A stretch of 58,913 nt of DNA from Candidatus Binataceae bacterium. GTDB lineage: Bacteria; Desulfobacterota; Binatia; Binatales; Binataceae. Below the pieces are notes generated by a model. The model made no database searches and was not told where the DNA came from. It saw only the letters and a list, made by a program, of their open reading frames with translations. The first letter of the stretch is position 1. The number at the start of each line of letters is the position of its first letter. Where the stretch lies: assembly GCA_035294265.1 (NCBI GenBank), contig DATGLK010000099.1:1-58913 (forward strand), read 5' to 3'. The position numbers and the translations under genes are program-made. Positions 34,137-42,854 of this stretch are shown piece after piece.

Positions 34137-35315
34137 TTAACTCACCAGCGAATGCCAGTCGGCGTTGCCCACTAGATTACCAGCAGCCGCCCGAATCTGC
34201 TCATAGGAAATTGCGCCGGCCAGACCCAAGGTAGGTTTACCCGCCCCGTATTCGCGTGCCGCTTGGAGCAACGCTTCACGTGCCTTCACCACCATTTCAT
34301 CGCTGGAGCACAAACTCTGCTTCAGCAGATTTTGAATCCGACCCTGAGACTGGGGTAGGACGATATCATCCAGAAGCGAAGGGGTTCTGGGGACGGTCGC
34401 CTGTCCGGCGGCATGCCACAGCTCTGCCGCACCTGTCGCGGCGGCGAAGTTATCGGGGTCACGATCCAAGATTCCCAGCGCCCGCAACTGGGCCTGAGCC
34501 AACGGACCGGTCGGGTTGGCCACAATCAGCCATAGGACACATTGCTCGTCATCGACCGGGACGACCCCGGCCACCACGCTAACTTCCTCCTCGGGCAAAA
34601 AAGTGTACCAGGGAAAGGCCCATTCGCTAATCCGGGCCCGGCGCGAGCCGTCACTCTGCGAGCGTACCGCCACCGCGCGATAGCCGTAGGGTCGCGCCTC
34701 AACGTCGATAAGCGGCGGATTGTCGCTCAGCGCGGAGCTGGCGCCGGAAGCCAGGGCGGTGGCCACTTCGGTGCGAGCGGGGTCGAGCAGCAGTTCCAAA
34801 GCCTGCAACCAATGGCAACCCAGGCGGCCGGAGATGGCGGTAACTTGCGTGGCCGGCAGGTTGACGAACGAAAAGTTGGGAAACGGCGCGGGTTGCTCAC
34901 CTTTGCCCAACCACACCCAAACCACTCCGGCAGCTTCCCGCACCGGGTAATGGTTGACCCGCACCTTGGCAGCAAATTCAACCCGCCGTTGCGGCGGCTC
35001 GGATGGGACTTCGACTACTTTGCCCGAGACATCGATTTTCCAGCCATGAAAGATGCAGGTAAGGGCGTTATCCTCGTTGCGCGCCAAAGCCAGCGAAGTG
35101 CAGCGATGAGGACAACCCTCGTCGAAAAAGCCCACGCGTCCGTCGGTGGCGCGGAAGGCCACGTAATTTTCACCAAACAGGCGAACGCGCGCGGGAGCAC
35201 CGTCCGCTTCCAGTTTGGCACCTCGCACGGCCGGAACCCAGTACTGGCGCAACATTGCACCCATCGCCGTTCCTGTGGTGGTCCCAAGCAACAGATCGCT
35301 ATCTTCGCGCGTCAT
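34137..35315 (-). CDS. Rieske-domain oxygenase-like protein with degenerate catalytic iron site
   Basis: 392 residues, opening TREDSDLLLGTTTGTAMG like phthalate-dioxygenase-type oxygenases. The Rieske [2Fe-2S] ligands are intact: C68 and H70 (CPHRC), C87 and H90 (CIFHGW). In active relatives the mononuclear iron is held by a D-x2-H-x4-H segment following WLQALE; here the segment reads LLLDPARTEVAT, with R181 and T186 in the two His places. The later Asp-containing segment (DDIVLPQSQG, in place of QDxAVQES) is partly kept. The protein should carry electrons but not do normal ring hydroxylation. ATG with GGGGAG eight bases upstream. It is divergent from an MFS exporter. Confidence 0.85.
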   Translation of the reverse strand: MTREDSDLLLGTTTGTAMGAMLRQYWVPAVRGAKLEADGAPARVRLFGENYVAFRATDGRVGFFDEGCPHRCTSLALARNEDNALTCIFHGWKIDVSGKVVEVPSEPPQRRVEFAAKVRVNHYPVREAAGVVWVWLGKGEQPAPFPNFSFVNLPATQVTAISGRLGCHWLQALELLLDPARTEVATALASGASSALSDNPPLIDVEARPYGYRAVAVRSQSDGSRRARISEWAFPWYTFLPEEEVSVVAGVVPVDDEQCVLWLIVANPTGPLAQAQLRALGILDRDPDNFAAATGAAELWHAAGQATVPRTPSLLDDIVLPQSQGRIQNLLKQSLCSSDEMVVKAREALLQAAREYGAGKPTLGLAGAISYEQIRAAAGNLVGNADWHSLVS

Positions 35316-35393
35316 CAAAAAATCTCCCCATTCTCCTGAGAGCTGGCGGCTTGAGCGGATTGGTCTCCACCCGCTTCAACTATGATCTGTCTG

Positions 35394-35428
35394 TATCAAA
35401 CTCGGTAGCACTAGACCATATATCAAAC
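35394..35428. promoter_or_regulatory. Paired direct repeats in divergent promoter gap
   Basis: TATCAAAC occurs at 35394-35401 and again at 35421-35428, 27 bases apart, between the Rieske gene (leftward) and the MFS exporter (rightward). The placement suits a regulator that controls both. No -10/-35 pair was convincing in either direction. Confidence 0.25.
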
Positions 35429-35482
35429 CGCCCCAACGCCTACTTGGCCCAGCCCGCGCCACCGACCACAATAGGGATCTCC

Positions 35483-37234
35483 ATGAGTGACGGCTCCCAG
35501 CAAACCGACGCAACACGGCCGCGGGAGCCGGCACCGGTATTAGCCAAAGCCTCGGTGTGGGTGGCTTTGCGCCATCGCCTGTTCCTGGCTTTGTCGATTG
35601 CCTCGCTGGTTTCCAACGTCGGCACCTGGATGCAAAACATCGGCGCCGCTTGGCTTATGACCTCGCTAGCGCCCTCGCCGCTGATGGTGGCGTTGATTCA
35701 GACCGCGTCCAACCTACCCATTCTTCTGCTTGCGCTCCCGGCTGGAGCTTACGCCGATATACTCAATCGGCGCTGGCTGCTGATCGCTTGCCAAAGCTGG
35801 ATGGCTATCGCTGCCGGCGTGCTGGGTTGGCTCACGATCACGGGCCACATGACCGCTTGGCTGCTGCTCTTGTTCAGCCTGCTGATGGGAATCGGCGTAG
35901 CGATGAATCTGCCGGTGTGGCAGGCAATCGTGCCCGAATTGGTGCCACGTCAAGATCTGCCGCCTGCAATTACGCTCAACTCGATGAATTTCAACGCTGC
36001 CCGCGCGATCGGTCCGGCCTTGGGCGGACTGGTGGTTGCGTGGGCCGGCGCCGGCCTGACTTTTATCCTCAACGCGCTCTCGTTCCTGGCTGTAATCGGG
36101 GTCCTCTACGGCTGGAAGCGGCCCAACCTGCCCAGCCGCTTGCCCAACGAGCGGGTAATGGGCGCCATTCGCGCGGGGGTGCGCTATACCCGTTTCAGCT
36201 TTGCCCTGCGCGCCGTGATGTGGCGCACCGCTGGGTTTGTGATCGGCGGCAGCGCGATCTGGGCGGTGATTCCATTGGTGGCACGCTTTCGCCTGGGAAT
36301 GGGCGCGGCGGGCTTCGGCATCCTGGTGGGCTGCTTCGGTAGCGGTGCGATCGTCACCGGCATGTTTCTGCCTCGGCTCAATCAAAGCTTCTCGCGCAAC
36401 GCGATTGCGATGGGCACGGTAGCCGGAATGGGCGTGCTGATGGCGATCCTAGCCGCCGTGCGCAATGTCCCGTTGGCGTGCCTACTAATGGCGATGATCG
36501 GCGGCACCTGGACCGTCTCTTTTTCAGTGCTTAACGTATGCGCCCAATTGGCGGTGCCCAACTGGGTCATGGGACGAGCGCTATCCATCTATAACCTCGT
36601 GGTCCAGGGTGGGCTGGCCGCTGGCAGCCTGCTGTGGGGCGGGCTGGCCGAACGCACCGGTGTACCCTTGGCAATGATGTTGGCGGGCGCCTCGATGGTG
36701 GCGAGCCTGCTGCTGGCCTTACGCTATCGCCTACCTCCCGACGTCGATCCGACGATGGAGCCCGCACCCCGTCGCGCCATGCCCCAGACCGCGCTGGAGA
36801 TCGCTCCCGATAGCGGGCCGGTCCTGGTAACGGTTGAATACCGGATCGATCCCGCGCAGGCGGCCGAGTTTGAACGGGCGATGGAGGCGATGCGGGTGGT
36901 GCGCTCGCGTGATGGCGCCACCGCTTGGGGGCTGTTCTTCGACACCTCCGACCCGACACGCTTTATCGAACATTTCCTGGTTGACTCTTGGATCGAGCAC
37001 GTGCGTCAGCATGAGCGCGGCATCGCCGGTGATTTAGCAGTGGAAGCGCGCGTGCTGGCCTTTCATGTGGGCCCCAACCCTCCCCTCATTTCCCATTTGT
37101 TGGCCGCCAGAGCCGGGCACGAGACGCCGAAATCCGCCGCCTTGAACGAGACCTCTGCCGGCGATGGGCAGTCCGGTCAGGAGAGGATGCTGTCGGGCTT
37201 GAACCCCAAGGCTGGAGGCTCGTGCGCCACCTGA
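35483..37234 (+). CDS. MFS exporter of the MFS_3/enterobactin-exporter type with C-terminal ABM-like domain
   Basis: 583 residues. About twelve membrane helices run from residue 30 to 420, with early motif SNVGTWMQNIGAAWLMTSL and the loop-2 segment LPAGAYADILNRRWLL characteristic of PF05977 transporters. The C-terminal ~110 residues (PVLVTVEYRIDPAQAAEFER, then GLFFDTSDPTRFIEHFLVDSW) form the ABM-like domain that this subfamily often carries after the permease. The start is at the ATG preceded by AGGGATCTCC, although the frame is open from 35255. It probably exports a small organic compound; the divergent Rieske gene suggests a link to aromatic compounds, which is inference. Confidence 0.88.
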   Translation: MSDGSQQTDATRPREPAPVLAKASVWVALRHRLFLALSIASLVSNVGTWMQNIGAAWLMTSLAPSPLMVALIQTASNLPILLLALPAGAYADILNRRWLLIACQSWMAIAAGVLGWLTITGHMTAWLLLLFSLLMGIGVAMNLPVWQAIVPELVPRQDLPPAITLNSMNFNAARAIGPALGGLVVAWAGAGLTFILNALSFLAVIGVLYGWKRPNLPSRLPNERVMGAIRAGVRYTRFSFALRAVMWRTAGFVIGGSAIWAVIPLVARFRLGMGAAGFGILVGCFGSGAIVTGMFLPRLNQSFSRNAIAMGTVAGMGVLMAILAAVRNVPLACLLMAMIGGTWTVSFSVLNVCAQLAVPNWVMGRALSIYNLVVQGGLAAGSLLWGGLAERTGVPLAMMLAGASMVASLLLALRYRLPPDVDPTMEPAPRRAMPQTALEIAPDSGPVLVTVEYRIDPAQAAEFERAMEAMRVVRSRDGATAWGLFFDTSDPTRFIEHFLVDSWIEHVRQHERGIAGDLAVEARVLAFHVGPNPPLISHLLAARAGHETPKSAALNETSAGDGQSGQERMLSGLNPKAGGSCAT

Positions 37235-37259
37235 TTATGCTGCGGGCAGGAGCGGCATA

Positions 37260-37961
37260 ATGGTTAGAATCGGCACTTCGGGCTTCAGCTACAAGGAGTG
37301 GTGCGGCAGCTTCTACCCGCCGCGTACGCCGGGCTCGCGGATGCTTTCCTTCTACGGCCAGCGACTGGCAACGGTGGAAATTAACTATACCTTTAGGGCA
37401 ATGCCGCGGCCGCAGATGCTGGCCGGGTGGGCCCAACAGACGCCCGCGAATTTCCGCTTCGCGCTCAAGGCGCCGCAGCGCATCACCCATATCGCGCGCC
37501 TGCGTGGCGTTGGGGCTGAGTTAGAACACTTCGCCGCGGTCGCTCAGAGTCTCGAATCACGCCTGGGCCCCAGCCTGTTTCAACTGCCGCCCACGATGAA
37601 GGCGGACGTGCCGTTGTTGGCACAATTTGTCACGCAACTGAGCTCCACGCTGCCCGCAGCCTTCGAATTTCGCCATCCCTCCTGGTTGCAGGATGTTGTC
37701 TTCGCCACCCTCAAGGAGGCAGGCTGCGCGCTCTGCATCGCGCAGAGCGACAGCTTCGAAACTCCGGTCGTCAAAACCGCCGATTTCGCCTATCTGCGCC
37801 TGCGCCGCGAGAGCTACAGTGATGAGGAATTGCGGCGCTGGGCGCAGCAACTCGCGGCCCTTGACCAATCCGGCGACGTCTACGTCTACCTCAAACATGA
37901 AGTGCAGGCGCCGGCCCTGGCACAACGGCTGAGCGCTTTGGTCCAGGCGCAACTCTCATGA
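37260..37961 (+). CDS. DUF72 (YecE-like) family protein
   Basis: 233 residues of DUF72, a TIM-barrel-like fold. The family's N-terminal MVRIGTSGFSYKEWCGSFYP, the TVEINYTFRAMP segment, FRFALKAPQRITH, LGPSLFQLPP and FEFRHPSWL are all present in order. The function is not established; a role linked to nucleotide or tRNA chemistry has been proposed for relatives but is unproven. The stop overlaps the next ATG (ATGA), so the following unknown gene is coupled to it. Confidence 0.92.
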   Translation: MVRIGTSGFSYKEWCGSFYPPRTPGSRMLSFYGQRLATVEINYTFRAMPRPQMLAGWAQQTPANFRFALKAPQRITHIARLRGVGAELEHFAAVAQSLESRLGPSLFQLPPTMKADVPLLAQFVTQLSSTLPAAFEFRHPSWLQDVVFATLKEAGCALCIAQSDSFETPVVKTADFAYLRLRRESYSDEELRRWAQQLAALDQSGDVYVYLKHEVQAPALAQRLSALVQAQLS

Positions 37962-38539
37962 TTTTGCCCACAGGAACCTACCGCCTGGAAACCCGCGAGC
38001 ACGACCGACTGGTCGCTCTCGAGACCGGAACTATTTCCACCACCCACCTCTCCGGGGCCCGGCACGCCGCCGCGAGCGCGGATAATCGCTACGAGGCCGA
38101 GGCTGACCTGGACGAGAGCGCGCAGGTCCAAGCCCTCGCCCTGCGTTACGTGCGCGGCCCTTTCGAGCGCAGCGCCCGCTATGAGCTGGGACCCGAACTG
38201 ATGCGAGGGGTGCTCAAGGTGCTGGCTGGCCATCAAGCGGTCGAGGTTAAGCTGGGACGCTTTCGCGAGGTGGACGGTGGGCTGTTGATTTTCAAGGCCC
38301 TGCTGATTGCCCACGCACGCGCGCGCGGGCAGCGGCGATGGACCGGGCGGGTCGCGATTATCGACCCGGCCACGTTACTGGCCAAGTCGATCAAGCAAAC
38401 CCTCTATCAGACCGACGCCGCGGGCCTGGAATGGGTTCTGGAACCGGCTTTGGGCGAGCGCGAGGTGCTGCGCATCGATTCGCGCGGATGGCTGCTCAGC
38501 CACGCCACCCAGCAGGGGCTGCACACCGCGGCGCTATAA
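37958..38539 (+). CDS. Unknown protein coupled to DUF72 gene
   Basis: 193 residues with no family I can name. It begins MILPTGTYRLETREHDRLV and ends RIDSRGWLLSHATQQGL. A middle stretch (PFERSARYELGPELMRGVLKVLAG) is a helix followed by VEVKLGRFREVDGGLLIFKAL, beta-rich and positively charged overall. No signal peptide or membrane helix is visible. It starts four bases before the DUF72 stop in an ATGA overlap, which argues strongly that the two proteins work together. Base composition matches neighbours, so it is not an obvious recent import. Confidence 0.7.
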   Translation: MILPTGTYRLETREHDRLVALETGTISTTHLSGARHAAASADNRYEAEADLDESAQVQALALRYVRGPFERSARYELGPELMRGVLKVLAGHQAVEVKLGRFREVDGGLLIFKALLIAHARARGQRRWTGRVAIIDPATLLAKSIKQTLYQTDAAGLEWVLEPALGEREVLRIDSRGWLLSHATQQGLHTAAL

Positions 38540-38556
38540 AGGTTCATCGCGATGCC

Positions 38557-38582
38557 CGCGGGCGAGGAACCGCTTGCCCGCG
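38557..38582. terminator. Hairpin between convergent genes
   Basis: CGCGGGC and GCCCGCG arms of seven bases around a 12-base loop, 18 bases after the unknown gene's stop and about 60 before the TAXI gene's stop. No U-tract follows, so termination is only suggested. Confidence 0.35.
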
Positions 38583-38645
38583 CCAGCTCCTCCGTGGCCG
38601 CCGCCGCGTATCGAACGTTTCTGCGTTCGCTATTGGATTCCTCCC

Positions 38646-39548
38646 CTATTTGAGCACGCCTTGTTCCCGGTAGTAGCGGGCGGCGCCGGGATGAAGCGGT
38701 GCGTGGGTCTCGGGTGCGTGGCGGATGCTGTAGAAGATGTCCTCGGCCGCCCAATGATGGGCGCTGCTTTCGTTCAGAGCCTTGGCGAGCCGGTAGACCA
38801 GGTCGTTGGGCAGGTCCTGGTTGATGATCATCACGTAACCGGGATCGGTCACCGTCAGGCACGGCTCCTTCTGGCCGCGCAAGGTGCCCGGCGGCAGCGT
38901 CACCGCGGGCGCGCAGTACTCGCGTTCGATACGCTCGGCGATATCGCGGTCGAGCGTAAGCATAGCCCAGTCGGCCATCTGTGCGGCAAACGCCGCGGGG
39001 CCGCGCGCGGTATTCTCGCGCATGATGGCGTTGGAACGCCCCTGGACCAAAAGCGGCACCGAATCGGGAAACGAGGTCTGGAGACTACCACCCCAGGCCA
39101 CGATGTCACGGTAGAGTTCAACTCCGTAGTGCCGCAGATAGACTTCGGTAATCTGGCCGGCCACGTAGTCGGCCTCGCCGACCTGGATGTCGAGCTTCGG
39201 TTTTTTTTGCGCGATGTCGGCGAAGGAACGGATACCGAGATCGGCTCGGACCATGTTGAAGAAATGATGGCCGGGACGGAGCATGAGCCCCAGCCCGCGC
39301 ACGGCCAGACCGTCGCCGTTTTTGTACAGTCCCAGCCCCTTCGCCGCCTGCGCCGCCGCGATCGCCAAGGTCATGGAGATATCGGCGTCACCGCGCACGA
39401 CACGCCGAACCGTATCGCTGGCATCCTTGCCGTGGCGCGCCATCTCGACTTCGAAACCGGCGTTGCGAAAGGCTTGTCCCGCCCAGTTGAGCGCGAGCCA
39501 CCAATTGCCACCGCCCTCGATACTGGAAAGCCTGATCTTTTCCGCCAT
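38646..39548 (-). CDS. TAXI-family TRAP solute-binding-like protein without signal peptide
   Basis: 300 residues. The TAXI (TRAP-associated extracytoplasmic immunogenic) pattern is visible: GNWWLALNWAGQAFRNAGFE, DASDTVRRVVRGDADISMTLA, LDIQVGEADYVAGQITEVYL and a YVMIINQDLPNDLVYRLAKAL end. Unlike normal members it starts MAEKIRLSSIEGGGN with no signal sequence, so it looks cytoplasmic. The ATG has AGAGGAG at good spacing, and no in-frame upstream leader is visible. There is no TRAP membrane (DctM/DctQ) gene nearby. It could be an intracellular small-molecule binder or an orphan whose partner is elsewhere. Confidence 0.8.
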   Translation of the reverse strand: MAEKIRLSSIEGGGNWWLALNWAGQAFRNAGFEVEMARHGKDASDTVRRVVRGDADISMTLAIAAAQAAKGLGLYKNGDGLAVRGLGLMLRPGHHFFNMVRADLGIRSFADIAQKKPKLDIQVGEADYVAGQITEVYLRHYGVELYRDIVAWGGSLQTSFPDSVPLLVQGRSNAIMRENTARGPAAFAAQMADWAMLTLDRDIAERIEREYCAPAVTLPPGTLRGQKEPCLTVTDPGYVMIINQDLPNDLVYRLAKALNESSAHHWAAEDIFYSIRHAPETHAPLHPGAARYYREQGVLK

Positions 39549-39680
39549 CGCTATTCTCCTCTCGCCCCGACCTGTGGTGGGTGTGTCGCACCTCTGAGCC
39601 TAGGTGTTATATCTAGCCGCTGATGCTTGGCCGAGGGCCTGCCTTCAAGCGTAACCGAGTGAGGCTGATGCGGTAGAGTC

Positions 39681-39718
39681 CACTGCGGGCTGGCTGCCGC
39701 TGGTGCCATCCCGCAGTG
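39681..39718 (-). terminator. Hairpin after Asp-box protein gene
   Basis: CACTGCGGG (39681-39689) pairs with CCCGCAGTG (39710-39718) around a GC-rich 20-base loop, 11 bases beyond the leftward beta-propeller gene's stop. No U-tract follows. Confidence 0.4.
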
Positions 39719-39729
39719 AACCAAACAGG

Positions 39730-40839
39730 CTAGGCGGCGCGGCCGAAACCTTCCTTCAAGACCATGTAATGGGCGCCCTTTGAAATAGCGGGCAGACGCG
39801 CTGCGATCCGCTCCCAGTTTTCGCCCTCGTCGCGGCTGTAATAGACGCTGCCGTCAGTATCGCCCAGAAACAGCGCGGATCTATCGGCGCAGGCCTCCAG
39901 CGTCATCGCCTCGAAATTGGCCTTCAACGGCTGCGGCAGGCCATGCATTATCAGCTCCCAGCTCTGGCCGCCGTCGCGGCTGCGGGCCACCGCGGGATCC
40001 GCGTTCTTACTCTTCATCCAGGTACCGGGGTTGTGGCGGGCGCCAGCGAGGAACATAAGGCTGTCGCGCCCAGGATGGTATACCAGCGGGTCAGGATAGC
40101 CGATCCGGGAGATCCGGTCGGCGTCATTGCTCCAAGTTGCTCCGGCGTCCAGGCTGTGAAAAAACCCGAAGCCGGTCGGCATGAACATCTCGCGCGGGTT
40201 GGAGGGCCGGATGATCAGCCGATGCGCATCACCCTCGGAAGCCTTGAGGATACCGGCTGGACCAAGCAAGTCCTGCCAGGTCGCGCCGCCGTCCGTGCTT
40301 CTCAGCAATTCTCCCTGTTCCACGCACGCATAGATACAGTCGGGATCGTAAGGGTCAATGTTGATGACTTTGACGTGCGCCACGTGGGGCGGGGCGGGGA
40401 AGTTCCATTCCTTAAGATTGGGCACCGATCTCATCGAGGAGAGTTCACGCCAACTGGCGCCCAAATCAGTGCTCACGAAAAGATGAGCAGGCTCGGTCCC
40501 GGTGTAGATTTTTACTCCTGCGCCCGATTTCGCGTACGCCAAGGAGTAAACATTTAGCGAGCTGAGTCCCTGGTTGCAAAAACTCCAGCTTCTTGCCGAA
40601 TCACGGCTGACCGCGACGCCACCGTTGTGAGTACCGGCGAACAGCGCGCCGCTCGAGGGCTCAATCATCAGCGAGCACACGTGGTAGCCCTTAAGCGAAT
40701 CACGTGCCACCCGCCATGAGCCGTCGACACCGTCCCGGGCGAGCAAAAACACACCGTCGGCGGTTCCCACGAACAACTCGTTGGAGGCAACGCTGGAACT
40801 GTAAATCGCCTCCCCGGAGTGCGACAAACAAATTGCCAT
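39730..40839 (-). CDS. Asp-box (BNR) beta-propeller protein
   Basis: 369 residues with at least six Asp-box repeats of the S-x-D-x-G-x-x-W type: VSRDSARSWSF, VSTDLGASWREL, RSTDGGATWQDL, HSLDAGATWSND, RSRDGGQSWELI and YSRDEGENWERI. This builds a sialidase/Vps10-like propeller. There is no signal peptide, so it is probably cytosolic, and the catalytic Arg triad of sialidases is not recognisable. Such proteins are often annotated as glycosyl hydrolase or photosystem assembly-like; a binding role is safer. The ATG has AAGGAGC at seven bases. Confidence 0.8.
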   Translation of the reverse strand: MAICLSHSGEAIYSSSVASNELFVGTADGVFLLARDGVDGSWRVARDSLKGYHVCSLMIEPSSGALFAGTHNGGVAVSRDSARSWSFCNQGLSSLNVYSLAYAKSGAGVKIYTGTEPAHLFVSTDLGASWRELSSMRSVPNLKEWNFPAPPHVAHVKVINIDPYDPDCIYACVEQGELLRSTDGGATWQDLLGPAGILKASEGDAHRLIIRPSNPREMFMPTGFGFFHSLDAGATWSNDADRISRIGYPDPLVYHPGRDSLMFLAGARHNPGTWMKSKNADPAVARSRDGGQSWELIMHGLPQPLKANFEAMTLEACADRSALFLGDTDGSVYYSRDEGENWERIAARLPAISKGAHYMVLKEGFGRAA

Positions 40840-41025
40840 GGTTTCAGCTCCTTGAGCGATCCTGTACTTATTAAATTTGCTGTTCTCGCCACTACCTCTA
40901 GCGAAATTCGAGGCAGGCGGTAAAGGGCGATGGGCCGACGAACGACCGCGCCGTCGCGATCCGCGCCGCGAAGGCTTGAAAAATCAATGGTGTTGGAAAA
41001 ATTGCTATCGGCTCAACTGGGGTCA

Positions 41026-41610
41026 TTAGCCGGCCAAGGCCTTGGCTTCGGCTGCCATTACTTGTGGTTTAACTTGCACACTGTCGTAGATCCGGCGCTG
41101 GCGGCCACTGGGCCCGATTAGAAACACTGTCAAGGTATGAGCGATAGTACCATCGGGAGCTTCGGTGCGTCGCACTCCGAAGCCCTTGAGGGCCGCATCG
41201 ATGGTGGCTGGTGAACCGGTCAGAAACAGCCATCCCCGGCGATTGGCGTTGAACTTTTCCGCGAAAGATTTCAGCGCGGCCGGATTGTCGCGTGCCGGAT
41301 CCAAGGAAAAAGAGATGATGCGGACCTTGGTTCCTAGCGCGCTCCCCAGGCGGTCGGCCACCCGCGCCATCTTCGCGGTCAGAACTTCACACGGTCCCGG
41401 GCACGAAGTGTAGATGAAATCGACCAACGCCGGCTCGCCTTTGAGCGAACTGAGCACGACTTTGGCACCGCTTTGATCGGTTAAGGCGATCGATGGCAGG
41501 CAGTTGGCGTTGCTGACCGCGTCATAGGCCCCTGCCGGCGGCGGCTTGTTGCAAGCCACTAGTCCCAGGAGTGCCAGCGCAACCAGTAATTCAACTCTGC
41601 AGCGATTCAC
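41026..41610 (-). CDS. SCO1/SenC-family lipoprotein (copper/thiol protein)
   Basis: 194 residues beginning with GTG. The signal sequence VELLVALALLGLVAC ends in a lipobox, so the mature protein is anchored at Cys 20 or so. The thioredoxin-like fold has the SCO1 motif FIYTSCPGPCEVLTAKMARV (CxxxC), and the distal copper-ligand His in TIAHTLTVFLIGP. SCO1 proteins load copper into the CuA site of cytochrome oxidase or act in thiol redox. No oxidase subunit genes are in the window. The leader lacks a strong ribosome-binding site. Confidence 0.88.
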   Translation of the reverse strand: MNRCRVELLVALALLGLVACNKPPPAGAYDAVSNANCLPSIALTDQSGAKVVLSSLKGEPALVDFIYTSCPGPCEVLTAKMARVADRLGSALGTKVRIISFSLDPARDNPAALKSFAEKFNANRRGWLFLTGSPATIDAALKGFGVRRTEAPDGTIAHTLTVFLIGPSGRQRRIYDSVQVKPQVMAAEAKALAG

Positions 41611-41670
41611 AACCCGCGTGCTGCCCGCCGACAGCGACTAGATTAGCCTACGCGAGGGCAATCATGCGGA

Positions 41671-42009
41671 TCAAGCGGCAATCCGATCACGCGGCATCTT
41701 GCAATCGCCCTCGAACACCGCGCCCTCGTGCAAAATTAGCTTGGGCGTGCGTAGCGTTCCTTGGGCTCGCGCGCTCGCCAATAATTCGACCATCTGATGG
41801 GCGACCACCTCGCCATTGAGCGTGCCTGCCACCACCAGCCGATCAGCGATCAGCTTGGCGTTGACCACCGCACTCTCCGCCACCACGATCTCCTTGCCAC
41901 TGATCTCGCCTTCGATTTCGCCCTCCAGCCGAACACTGGAGCTAAACTGAAGCTTCCCGTTGATTTTGGCGCCCTTACCGATCCGCGACTCGGACTCCTC
42001 GCTCGCCAT
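41671..42009 (-). CDS. Bactofilin
   Basis: 112 residues. The central stretch is a run of short beta-turns with Gly, Val and Ile at regular spacing (SVRLEGEIEGEISGKEIVV, then LIADRLVVAGTLNGEVVA), the beta-helical core of bactofilin cytoskeletal polymers (DUF583), followed by the LRTPKLILHEGAVFEGDCKM end. Bactofilins form membrane-associated filaments involved in cell shape, stalk or polysaccharide positioning. It starts at ATG and stands alone between a SCO1-like gene and a small exported protein. Confidence 0.88.
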   Translation of the reverse strand: MASEESESRIGKGAKINGKLQFSSSVRLEGEIEGEISGKEIVVAESAVVNAKLIADRLVVAGTLNGEVVAHQMVELLASARAQGTLRTPKLILHEGAVFEGDCKMPRDRIAA

Positions 42010-42116
42010 TGACTTTGCCTCTTAGAGATTATCGGTGAGTTTCGCGGCTGAGTCCGCGCTTGCCAATCATAATGCATGCAGGAAGAGGTAAAATAAAGAG
42101 AGACAAAGTTCCGAGC

Positions 42117-42467
42117 TCACTCTCCCGCTTGCCCGTGAGAATCGCTATTTTTCTCGCTTTTGCGTTCGCCGGTCCATAAATATTCGTGCGGTTCGTAAGG
42201 CTCATTGGCTCGCATCACCCAAGTCCGCAGCGGATCCGCGCTGTCATTGATCATGGCAAAATGGCTGTCAAACCCTGGCAGCGGCGCCAGAATGTGTAGA
42301 ACATCGAGCACGGCTGCGGCATGGCGTGCCTGCAGGAAGCTATCGCAGGTCAACGATTTGACCGCAACCTGGGTTCGAGGCTGCCAAGAATAGATCTGGT
42401 AATCACCAGCCCAAGCCGGCGTCCCGGCAGCCAACACAAAGATCGCGACAAAAATTCTCTTCTTCAT
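42117..42467 (-). CDS. Small exported protein, function unknown
   Basis: 116 residues, not recognised. A short signal peptide MKKRIFVAIFVLAAGTPAWA is followed by GDYQIYSWQPRTQVAVKSLT. The mature protein has a single Cys, a central hydrophobic helix (AAVLDVLHILAPLPGF) and a basic, Lys/Ser-rich tail. It would be periplasmic. It lies upstream of the bactofilin gene in the same direction with 107 bases between, perhaps separately transcribed. Confidence 0.55.
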   Translation of the reverse strand: MKKRIFVAIFVLAAGTPAWAGDYQIYSWQPRTQVAVKSLTCDSFLQARHAAAVLDVLHILAPLPGFDSHFAMINDSADPLRTWVMRANEPYEPHEYLWTGERKSEKNSDSHGQAGE

Positions 42468-42831
42468 GCAAAGTTTCTCAAAAGTCCGCTGCCAAGGACA
42501 ATTTAGGGTCCGGTGGAGTCTGGAGGCGCAGGCTGGGTTTTTATGACACGATTTTGCTGAATTTCCTATACGCTAACGACCCAGTTTGACACAGTTAGGC
42601 GTTTGCCAGCCCGACTGGAGAGAGCATTCGAAACCTCGAAATGACGGTGCCAGGCTGCTGGGCAGAGCCGCTTTCAGCGGTCAATAGCCACCAGCGGGCA
42701 GCCAAGTTGGACAAACGTGCTGGGAGCCAGGGAGTAATCGCACGGCGGCTCGCCGGTTTTCGCTCAGGACAAATCTGGAGCTTAAGCCGGCAGGGGTAGC
42801 AGCAACGACAACTCTTTGGCTGAATAAGCTT

Positions 42832-42854
42832 GGGGGCCGACCAAGTCGGCCCCC
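42832..42854 (-). terminator. Strong hairpin, probable nrdJ terminator
   Basis: GGGGGCCGAC-CAA-GTCGGCCCCC: ten-base perfect GC-rich arms with a three-base loop, 205 bases beyond the nrdJ stop. On the minus strand AAGCTTATTC follows, a short A/T-rich tail. It also faces the small exported gene's upstream region. Confidence 0.55.
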
